DNA of 64,000 nt from Limnomonas spitsbergensis (lineage: Eukaryota; Chlorophyta; Chlorophyceae; Chlamydomonadales), in contig JAYJMM010000093.1 of the NCBI GenBank assembly GCA_037349105.1, positions 1,488,001 through 1,552,000 on the forward strand. The letters are read 5' to 3'. Within the stretch, counting starts at the first letter, position 1, and each line of letters starts with the position of its first letter. The notes below the pieces were generated by a model that was given only the letters and a program-made list of their open reading frames with translations, was not told where the DNA came from and ran no database searches. Positions 56,001 to 64,000 of this stretch are shown one piece after another. Made by a program: the position numbers and the translations under genes.

Positions 56001-59000
56001 GAGTGTGTGTGTGGTTGCATGTGCTGAGCATGTGAGCGTGTGTCAATGCATGTGCTAAACATCCGTGCGTGTGTGGTGGCATGTGCAGAGCATCCGTGCG
56101 TGTGTGGTTGCATGTGCTGAGCATCCATGCGTGTGTGGTTGCATGTGCAGAGCATCCATGAGTGTGTGTGTGGTTGCATGTGCTGAGCATCCATGCGTGT
56201 GTGGTTGCATGTGCTGAGCATCCGTGCGTGTGTGGTTGCATGTGCAGAGCATCCATGCGTGTGTGGTTGCATGTGCAGAGCATCCGTGCGTGTGTGGTTG
56301 CATGTGCTGAGCATTTGTGCGTGTGTGATTGCATGTGCTGAGCATCCATGCGTGTGTGGTTGCATGTGCTGAGCATTTGTGCGTGTGTGGTTGCATGTGC
56401 TGAGCATCCGTGTGTGTGTGGTGGCATGTGCAGAGCATCCGTGCGTGTGTGGTTGCATGTCCAGAGCATCCGTGCGTGTGTGGTTGCATGTGCTGAGCAT
56501 GTGAGCGTGTGTCAATGCATGTGCTAAACATCCGTGCGTGTGTGGTGGCATGTGCAGAGCATCTGTGCGTGTGTGGTTGCATGTGCTGAGCATCCGTGCG
56601 TGTGTGGCTGCATGTGCTGAGCATTTGTGCGTGTGTGGTTGCATGTGCTGAGCATCCATGCGTGTGTGGTTGCATGTGCTGAGCATCCATGCGTGTGTGG
56701 TTGCATGTGCTGAGCATCCATGCGTGTGTGGTTGCATGTGCAGAGCATCCATGCGTGTGTGGTTGCATGTGCTGAGCATGTGAGCGTGTGTCATTGCATG
56801 TGCTGAGCATCCGTGCGTGTGTGGTTGCATGTGCTGCGCATGTGAGCGTGTGTCATTGCATGTGCTGAGCATCCGTGCGTGTGTGGTGGCATGTGCTGAG
56901 CATGTGAGCGTGTGTGGTTGCATGTGCTGAGCATCCGTGCGTGTGTGGTGGCATGTGCTGAGCATCCGTGTGTGTGTGGTTGCATGTGCTGAGCATCCGT
57001 GTGTGTGTGGTTGCATGTCCAGAGCATCCGTGCGTGTGTGGTTGCATGTGCTGAGCATCCGTGTGTGTGTGGTGGCATGTGCTGAGCATCCATGAGTGTG
57101 TGGGTGCATGTGCTGAGCATGAGTGTGTGTGTGGTTGCATTTGCTGAGCATGTGAGCGTGTGTCAATGCATGTGCTAAACATCCGTGCGTGTGTGGTGGC
57201 ATGTGCAGAGCATCCGTGCGTGTGTGGTTGCATGTCCAGAGCATCCGTGCGTGTGTGGTTGCATGTGCTGAGCATCCGTGTGTGTGTGGTGGCATGTGCT
57301 GAGCATCCATGAGTGTGTGGCTGCATGTGCTGAGCATGAGTGTGTGTGTGGTTGCATGTGCTGAGCATGTGAGCGTGTGTCAATGCATGTGCTAAACATC
57401 CGTGCGTGTGTGGTGGCATGTGCAGAGCATCCGTGCGTGTGTGGTTGCATGTGCTGAGCATCCGTGCGTGTGTGGTTGCATGTGCTGAGCATTTGTGCGT
57501 GTGTGGTTGCATGTGCTGAGCATCCATGCGTGTGTGGTTGCATGTGCTGAGCATCCGTGCGTGTGTGGTTGCATGTGCTTAGCATCCATGCGTGTGTGGT
57601 TGCATGTGCTGAGCATCCATGCGTGTGTGGTTGCATGTCCAGAGCATCCATGCGTGTGTGGTTGCATGTGCTGAGCATCCATGCGTGTGTGGTTGCATGT
57701 GCAGAGCATCCATGCGTGTGTGGTTGCATGTGCAGAGCATCCATGCCTGTGTGGTTGCATGTGCTGAGCATCCGTGCGTGTGTGGTTGCATGTGCTGAGA
57801 ATTTGTGCGTGTGTGGTTGCATGTGCTGAGCATTTGTGCGTGTGTGGTTGCATGTGCAGAGCATCCATGCGTGTGTGGTTGCATGTGCTGAGCATCCATG
57901 CGTGTGTGGTTGCATGTGCTGAGCATCCATGCGTGTGTGGTTGCATGTGCAGAGCATCCATGCGTGTGTGGTTGCATGTGCAGAGCATCCATGCGTGTGT
58001 GGTTGCATGTGCTGAGCATCCGTGCGTGTGTGGTTGCATGTGCTGAGCATCCATGCGTGTGTGGTTGCATGTGCTGAGCATCCATGCGTGTGTGGTTGCA
58101 TGTGCAGAGCATACATGCGTGTGTGGTTGTATGTGCTGAGCATCCGTGCGTGTGTGGTTGCATGTGCTGAGCATCTGTGCGTGTGTGTTTGCATGTGCTG
58201 AGCATCCGTGCGTGTGTGGTTGCATGTGCTGAGCATTTGTGCGTGTGTGGTTGCATGTGCTGAGCATCTGTGCGTGTGTGGTTGCATGTGCTGAGCATCC
58301 ATGCGTGTGTGGTTGCATGTGCTGAGCATTTGTGCGTGTGTGGTTGCATGTGCAGAGCATCCATGCGTGTGTGGTTGCATGTGCAGAGCATCCGTGCGTG
58401 TGTGGTTGCATGTGCTGAGCATTTGTGCGTGTGTGGTTGCATGTGCTGAGCATTTGTGCGTGTGTGGTTGCATGTGCAGAGCATCCATGCGTGTGTGGTT
58501 GCATGTGCTGAGCATCCATGCGTGTGTGGTTGCATGTGCTGAGCATCCATGCGTGTGTGGTTGCATGTGCAGAGCATCCATGCGTGTGTGGTTGCATGTG
58601 CAGAGCATCCATGCGTGTGTGGTTGCATGTGCTGAGAATCCGTGCGTGTGGTTGCATGTGCTGAGCATCCATGCGTGTGTGGTTGCATGTGCTGAGCATC
58701 CATGCGTGTGTGGTTGTATGTGCTGAGCATCCGTGCGTGTGTGGTTGCATGTGCTGAGCATCTGTGCGTGTGTGTTTGCATGTGCTGAGCATCCGTGCGT
58801 GTGTGGTTGCATGTGCTGAGCATTTGTGCGTGTGTGGTTGCATGTGCTGAGCATCTGTGCGTGTGTGGTTGCATGTGCTGAGCATCCATGCGTGTGTGGT
58901 TGCATGTGCTGAGCATTTGTGCGTGTGTGGTTGCATGTGCAGAGCATCCATGCGTGTGTGGTTGCATGTGCAGAGCATCCGTGCGTGTGTGGTTGCATGT

Positions 59001-62000
59001 GCTGAGCATTTGTGCGTGTGTGGTTGCATGTGCTGAGCATTTGTGCGTGTGTGGTTGCATGTGCAGAGCATCCATGCGTGTGTGGTTGCATGTGCTGAGC
59101 ATCCATGCGTGTGTGGTTGCATGTGCTGAGCATCCATGCGTGTGTGGTTGCATGTGCAGAGCATCCATGCGTGTGTGGTTGCATGTGCAGAGCATCCATG
59201 CGTGTGTGGTTGCATGTGCTGAGAATCCGTGCGTGTGGTTGCATGTGCTGAGCATCCATGCGTGTGTGGTTGCATGTGCTGAGCATCCATGCGTGTGTGG
59301 TTGCATGTGCAGAGCATCCATGCGTGTGTGGTTGCATGTGCAGAGCATACATGCGTGTGTGGTTGCATGTGCAGAGCATCCGTGCGTGTGTGGTTGCATG
59401 TGCTGAGCATTTGTGCGTGTGTGGTTGCATGTGCTGAGCATCCATGCGTGTGTGGTTGCATGTGCTGAGCATCCGTGCGTGTGTGGTTGCATGTGCTGAG
59501 CATTTGTGCGTGTGTGGTTGCATGTGCTGAGCATCCGTGCGTGTGTGTTTGAATGTGCTGAGCATCCGTGCGTGTGTGGTTGCATGTGCTGAGCATTTGT
59601 GCGTGTGTGGTTGCATGTGCTGAGCATTTGTGCGTGTGTGGTTGCATGTGCTGAGCATCCGTGCGTGTGTGGTTGCATGTGCTGAGCATCCGTGTGTGTG
59701 TGGTGGCATGTGCTGAGCATCCATGAGTGTGTGGCTGCATGTGCTGAGCATGAGTGTGTGTGTGGTTGCATGTGCTGAGCATGTGAGCGTGTGTCAATGC
59801 ATGTGCTAAACATCCGTGCGTGTGTGGTGGCATGTGCAGAGCATCCGTGCGTGTGTGGTTGCATGTGCTGAGCATCCATGCGTGTGTGGTTGCATGTGCA
59901 GAGCATCCATGCGTGTGTGGTTGCATGTGCTGAGCATCCATGCGTGTGTGGTTGCATGTGCTGAGCATCCGTGCGTGTGTGGTTGCATGTGCTGAGCATC
60001 CGTGCGTGTGTGGTTGCATGTGCTGAGCATCCGTGCGTGTGTGGTTGCATGTGCTGAGCATTTGTGCGTGTGTGGTTGCATGTGCTGAGCATCCATGCGT
60101 GTGTGGTTGCATGTGCAGAGCATCCATGCGTGTGTGGTTGCATGTGCTGAGCATCCGTGTGTGTGTGGTGGCATGTGCTGAGCATCCATGAGTGTGTGGC
60201 TGCATGTGCTGAGCATGAGTGTGTGTGTGGTTGCATGTGCTGAGCATGTGAGCGTGTGTCAATGCATGTGCTAAACATCCGTGCGTGTGTGGTGGCATGT
60301 GCAGAGCATCCGTGCGTGTGTGGTTGCATGTGCTGAGCATCCGTGCGTGTGTGGCTGCATGTGCTGAGCATTTGTGCGTGTGTGGTTGCATGTGCTGAGC
60401 ATCCATGCGTGTGTGGTTGCATGTGCTGAGCATCCATGCGTGTGTGGTTGCATGTGCTGAGCATCCATGCGTGTGTGGTTGCATGTGCTGAGCATCCATG
60501 CGTGTGTGGTTGCATGTGCTGAGCATGTGAGCGTGTGTGGTTGCATGTGCTGAGCATCCGTGCGTGTGTGGTTGCATGTGCTGAGCATGTGAGCGTGTGT
60601 CATTGCATGTGCTGAGCATCCGTGCGTGTGTGGTGGCATGTGCTGAGCATGTGAGCGTGTGTGGTTGCATGTGCTGAGCATCCGTGCATGTGTGGTGGCA
60701 TGTGCTGAGCATCCGTGTGTGTGTGGTTGCATGTGCTGAGCATCCGTGTGTGTGTGGTGGCATGTGCTGAGCATCCATGAGTGTGTGGCTGCATGTGCTG
60801 AGCATGAGTGTGTGTGTGGTTGCATGTGCTGAGCATGTGAGCGTGTGTCAATGCATGTGCTAAACATCCGTGCGTGTGTGGTGGCATGTGCAGAGCATCC
60901 GTGCGTGTGTGGTTGCATGTCCAGAGCATCCGTGCGTGTGTGGTTGCATGTGCTGAGCATCCGTGTGTGTGTGGTGGCATGTGCTGAGCATCCATGAGTG
61001 TGTGGCTGCATGTGCTGAGCATGAGTGTGTGTGTGGTTGCATGTGCTGAGCATGTGAGCGTGTGTCAATGCATGTGCTAAACATCCGTGCGTGTGTGGTG
61101 GCATGTGCAGACCATCCGTGCGTGTGTGGTTGCATGTGCTGAGCATCCGTGCGTGTGTGGCTGCATGTGCTGAGCATTTGTGCGTGTGTGGTTGCATGTG
61201 CTGAGCATCCATGCGTGTGTGGTTGCATGTGCTGAGCATCCGTGCGTGTGTGGTTGCATGTGCTGAGCATCCATGCGTGTGTGGTTGCATGTGCTGAGCA
61301 TCCATGCGTGTGTGGTTGCATGTGCAGAGCATCCATGCGTGTGTGGTTGCATGTGCTGAGCATCCATGCGTGTGTGGTTGCATGTGCTGAGCATTTGTGC
61401 GTGTGTGGTTGCATGTGCTGAGCATGTGAGCGTGTGTCATTGCATGTGCAGAGCATCCGTGCGTGTGTGGTTGCATGTGCTGAGAATTTGTGCGTGTGTG
61501 GTTGCATGTGCTGAGCATTTGTGCGTGTGTGGTTGCATGTGCAGAGCATCCATGCGTGTGTGGTTGCATGTGCTGAGCATCCATGCGTGTGTGGTTGCAT
61601 GTGCTGAGCATCCATGCGTGTGTGGTTGCATGTGCAGAGCATCCATGCGTGTGTGGTTGCATGTGCAGAGCATCCATGCGTGTGTGGTTGCATGTGCTGA
61701 GAATCCGTGCGTGTGTGGTTGCATGTGCTGAGCATCCATGCGTGTGTGGTTGCATGTGCTGAGCATCCATGCGTGTGTGGTTGCATGTGCAGAGCATACA
61801 TGCGTGTGTGGTTGTAAGTGCTGAGCATCCGTGCGTGTGTGGTTGCATGTGCTGAGCATCTGTGCGTGTGTGTTTGCATGTGCTGAGCATCCGTGCGTGT
61901 GTGGTTGCATGTGCTGAGAATTTGTGCGTGTGTGGTTGCATGTGCTGAGCATCCGTGCGTGTGTGGTTGCATGTGCTGAGCATCCATGCGTGTGTGGTTG

Positions 62001-63830
62001 CATGTGCTGAGCATTTGTGCGTGTGTGGTTGCATGTGCAGAGCATCCATGCGTGTGTGGTTGCATGTGCAGGGCATCCGTGCGTGTGTGGTTGCATGTGC
62101 TGAGCATTTGTGCGTGTGTGGTTGCATGTGCTGAGCATTTGTGCGTGTGTGGTTGCATGTGCAGAGCATCCATGCGTGTGTGGTTGCATGTGCTGAGCAT
62201 CCATGCGTGTGTGGTTGCTATGCTGAGCATCCATGCGTGTGTGGTTGCATGTGCAGAGCATCCATGCGTGTGTGGTTGCATGTGCAGAGCATCCATGCGT
62301 GTGTGGTTGCATGTGCTGAGAATCCGTGCGTGTGTGGTTGCATGTGCAGAGCATCCATGCGTGTGTGGTTGCATGTGCAGAGCATACATGCGTGTGTGGT
62401 TGCATGTGCAGAGCATCCGTGCGTGTGTGGTTGCATGTGCTGAGCATTTGTGCGTGTGTGGTTGCATGTGCTGAGCATCCATGCGTGTGTGGTTGCATGT
62501 GCTGAGCATCCGTGCGTGTGTGGTTGCATGTGCTGAGCATTTGTGCGTGTGTGGTTGCATGTGCTGAGCATTTGTGCGTGTGTGGTTGCATGTGCTGAGC
62601 ATCTGTGCGTGTGTGGCTGCATGCGCTGAGCATTTGTGCGTGTGTGGGTGCATGTGCTGAGCATCCATGCGTGTGTGGTTGCATGTGCTGAGCATCCGTG
62701 AATTGGATACTAGTACTCACTGGGAATAGTGGACACCACCTCCCCGACCTGTAGCCGATACAGGATGGTCGTTTTCCCTGCATTGTCCTGCGGGGTTCGG
62801 TGCATGCACAAGATCGGGGTTTGGCGCTTGGAAGATATCGGGGTTTGGTTGTTCAAAGTACTTTTCCCTGCATTCTCCTGCAATGTGTGGTTGTGGGGAA
62901 CTTCCACGCTTCTCATGAAACATTATCTTGCAGCAGGTGGGTGTGGGGCACTTTTGCACACTACGCAAGCCTGTGGTAGGTGGGCATGGGGGAGGGAGTA
63001 TGTCGGTGCTTTGTATGCAATGAGATGGGCAGCTGTATCAGGTGGCAGCGAAGATCTCATCCGTCCAGGGCTGCCTGTTCTAGCACCACAGAGCAATATT
63101 CTGCATGGAATATATACATGGAATATATGACCTCGTGACGGCCTGATGGCCAAGCAGAGCTGCCATTTGAATTTGAACACTGCAGTGCAAATTTGAAACA
63201 TGCGCTTGCGATGGGTTCTGCTGTTTGCAGCCCTGTCACGGAAACAGCTGCGGCTTGGCTTCATGCGCCCCAGAGCTGGCAGCTGCAGGAAATAGCATGG
63301 AGTGTGCGGCATGCATGCATGCCACAATCTCCATGCTCCATCCTGCCTCATGCACTCCGCAGGCCAGATTTTTCCTGCTGCATCAGACCCCAATCAGACC
63401 TGTTATCGATACAGGCACATAGCACTAAGCCCCCCGACCATAACAGGTCCTACACAGAATATGACTCGTGCGGTGCATGCGGTGTGGATGGGGACAGTGT
63501 GGGGGCAGAAACGAGACGTCGCACTGAGTAGCTTTCGAGATGATCGAAACACGCACCAGGCCTAGGACGAGGATACGCGCCTCTCTGTCGCCGAAGTAGC
63601 TGAATAGCCTGTGGACAGGTACAAGAGGGGGGAAGCTGCTCGAACGTATCCAGGGGGAAGGGAACGGGAAGATCCACCCCATGGGTCATTTGCTTCGCTG
63701 GTTCCTCTTGTCACCCGGCAGGACCCTGCACGCTGCGTCATGAAGGTACGCAGAGGATCTGGCGAGATGGTGCAAACCAGCACAGACACGGTGACACCTA
63801 GCTACCTCACCTAGACATCCATATTCCCAT
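44049..63830 (-). CDS. ARL1: ARL1, ARF-family small GTPase (plant type)
   Basis: Eight exons (5' to 3'): 63811-63830, 63557-63608, 62721-62787, 48451-48494, 47681-47796, 46903-46984, 45412-45531 and 44049-44093. All introns are GT-AG, phases agree, and they encode exactly 181 residues plus TAA, the usual ARL1 length. The protein starts MGIWMSRLFSYFG; Gly2 is the expected N-myristoylation site. Nucleotide-binding motifs are complete: GLDNAGKT (23-30), Thr47 in [15 protein letters not shown] (65-70), NKQD (125-128, split by intron 6) and TSA (157-159). The C-terminus ends [14 protein letters not shown]. Closest family by motif is plant ARL1, a trans-Golgi GTPase that recruits GRIP golgins. Coding sequence is 546 bases in 19.8 kb; intron 3 alone is 14,226 bp. 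Confidence 0.95.
44094..45411. repeat. ARL1 intron 7 with a 30-bp minisatellite
   Basis: Bases 44455-44720 hold about eight copies of GTTTGTGTGACCCATGTACT plus GTGTGACTCA. Bases 44750-45100 look unique and non-coding. Bases 45300-45325 are two GTAGCTGAACT units of the dispersed simple repeat. Confidence 0.85.
45532..46130 (-). repeat. Five decoy copies of the ARL1 exon 7 acceptor and 5' part
   Basis: Copies near 45630, 45755, 45880, 46000 and 46090 (period about 120-127 bp, the last shorter) carry GTGCCTCAGTCAATGCATTG and GGCAAGTCCTGCA. On the gene strand that is TTGCAG|GACTTGCCCAATGC, the acceptor plus DLPNALTEA of exon 7. All are upstream of the true exon (45412-45531), and none reaches its donor. 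Confidence 0.93.
46480..46902 (-). repeat. Copies of the ARL1 exon 6 donor edge and a hairpin-type repeat
   Basis: Bases 46487-46518 (CTGCTCCTCACCTGCTCGTT) repeat the exon 6 donor edge (CTTCTCGTCACCTGCTTGTT, 46892-46911). Units at about 46600-46720 and 46745-46860 repeat AGAATAAGCACTCAGGACCC, CCATGGTAACGGTGCGGATG and the GCTGCGCTGTTCCCTTAACC dispersed element. Confidence 0.8.
46985..47215 (-). repeat. Two decoy copies of the ARL1 exon 6 acceptor and 5' part
   Basis: Bases 47025-47062 (ATCCAAGATGGCATGGAACT then CTGTGACGAGAGATCCTGTT) and 47163-47205 (a decayed version) repeat the start of exon 6. Both are upstream of the true exon. The first has a one-base insertion that would break the frame. 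Confidence 0.85.
47216..47680 (-). repeat. ARL1 intron 5 remainder with one copy of the exon 5 3' part
   Basis: Bases 47561-47600 repeat the tail of exon 5 (gene strand CACACAGGCCATCATCTA then CGTAGTAC-type sequence with a following GTGAGC). They lie downstream of the true exon. Bases 47385-47540 are three copies of a ~65-bp TCCACACTATGTCCAC-type unit. TTTAGGG-like tracts flank it. Confidence 0.75.
47797..48450 (-). repeat. ARL1 intron 4 with a copy of the exon 5 acceptor and 5' part and a decayed TIR element
   Basis: Bases 47868-47931 repeat the first half of exon 5, reading [18 protein letters not shown] on the minus strand with the acceptor CTTCACAG kept. Relative to the exon one visible change is Q to K in the GGQ motif. 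Bases 48000-48114 end GGCCGTCCTGGGTGACCCTG, resembling the CAGGGTTACCC element family. Confidence 0.85.
48495..48950. repeat. 3' end of ARL1 intron 3: 115-120-bp repeat
   Basis: Three to four diverged copies of GGCTTAATGCAGCACTCCCA, GCTGCTTGCATGCCA and AATGTGTGTGGGAATGTG. This unit grades into the large 31-bp array and may be an older version of the same sequence. Confidence 0.75.
48951..62699. repeat. 13.7-kb 31-bp minisatellite with higher-order structure, filling ARL1 intron 3
   Basis: About 440 units of GTGGTTGCATGTGCTGAGCA plus TCCGTGCGTGT. Monomer variants (CCGTGCG, CCATGCG, TTTGTGCG; CTGAG, CAGAG, CCAGAG) recur in fixed order. A marker block containing ATCCATGAGTGTGTGGCTGC recurs 19 times. 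Its spacings are almost all multiples of 31: 217, 465, 527, 589, 620, 651, 682 and 837 bp. The run 620+682+651 = 1,953 bp repeats exactly twice (49397 to 51350 to 53303). No minus-strand frame of the 31-mer contains a stop, which creates spurious open frames up to 1,540 codons in Met/His/Cys/Thr repeats. Confidence 0.97.
62788..63556. other. ARL1 intron 2 with one copy of the exon 3 acceptor edge
   Basis: Bases 62868-62892 (TTTTCCCTGCATTCTCCTGC) repeat the start of exon 3 (TTTTCCCTGCATTGTCCTGC, 62773-62791). On the gene strand that is GCAG|GAGAATGCAGGGAAAA, encoding ENAGK. The rest is mostly unique sequence with two related ATCGGGGTTTGG segments at about 62812-62850. Confidence 0.75.
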
Positions 63831-64000
63831 GCTGCGCGGAAGGCCTCCGATCAAGCTACTGCTGCTCCTGTTGCTTTTATTGCGGACGTGCTTGCTTCAC
63901 GGATAAGTAAGTAAGGTAATCTACCGACGCGAGGGTGTGATCGCTGGACGAGACGAGACAAATGAGAGTAGACAGTGTCGAGTGTGGAAATTCAAGTTTG
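63831..64000. other. ARL1 5' leader and upstream sequence
   Basis: Sequence upstream of the ATG at 63828-63830. I see no TATA-like box or other motif that I would name. The transcription start is unknown. Confidence 0.4.

Noticed and set aside
51570..62474. Plus-strand frames encoding [18 protein letters not shown] repeats
   Set aside because: Open only where the TGCTGAG stop context is replaced or out of frame in the 31-bp array. They are antisense to the ARL1 intron with no other support.
48898..62783. Open frames of 600-1,540 codons on the minus strand (Met-Leu-Ser-Thr-Cys-Asn-His repeats)
   Set aside because: They are all frames of the 31-bp minisatellite inside ARL1 intron 3. Several frames are open over the same DNA, and the flanking ARL1 exons join in phase across them.

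Overview
The window reads as nuclear DNA of a green alga, most likely a chlamydomonadalean chlorophyte. That is inferred from plant-type ARL1 and PMS1 proteins, GC-rich exons with Ala/Gly/Gln runs, many short exons, and scattered TTTAGGG/CCCTAAA telomere-like motifs. Nothing looks bacterial. The longest open frames (over 1,500 codons) are not genes. They are intronic tandem repeats that happen to lack stop codons.

Four split genes can be rebuilt by joining exons whose splice sites, phases and peptide homology agree. (1) A partial minus-strand gene of unknown function at 132-4834 (five exons). (2) A complete minus-strand PMS1 gene (human PMS2 orthologue, MutL-alpha endonuclease) at 7496-30729: 13 exons, 1,281 codons, 23.2 kb. 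(3) A partial plus-strand gene of unknown function at 34678-37930 (three exons). (4) A complete minus-strand ARL1 small-GTPase gene at 44049-63830: 8 exons, 181 codons, 19.8 kb. PMS1 and ARL1 are housekeeping genes (mismatch repair, Golgi traffic). No operon-like or pathway link between the four genes is visible.

Nearly everything else is repeat. Almost every intron holds its own private minisatellite, and in at least 18 of 29 exons the repeat unit is, or includes, part of the adjacent exon with its splice site. Copies of an exon's 5' part plus the acceptor lie upstream of the true exon. Copies of its 3' part plus the donor lie downstream. I found no copy that keeps both splice sites. The extreme intron is ARL1 intron 3 (14.2 kb), a 31-bp minisatellite of about 440 units with nested higher-order periods (217, 620/651/682 and 1,953 bp).

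The intergenic stretches (4.8-7.5 kb, 30.7-34.7 kb, 38-44 kb) carry truncated retroelement 3' ends, small terminal-inverted-repeat elements (two with clear target-site duplications) and short dispersed repeats. I found no tRNA, rRNA, CRISPR array or virus gene.
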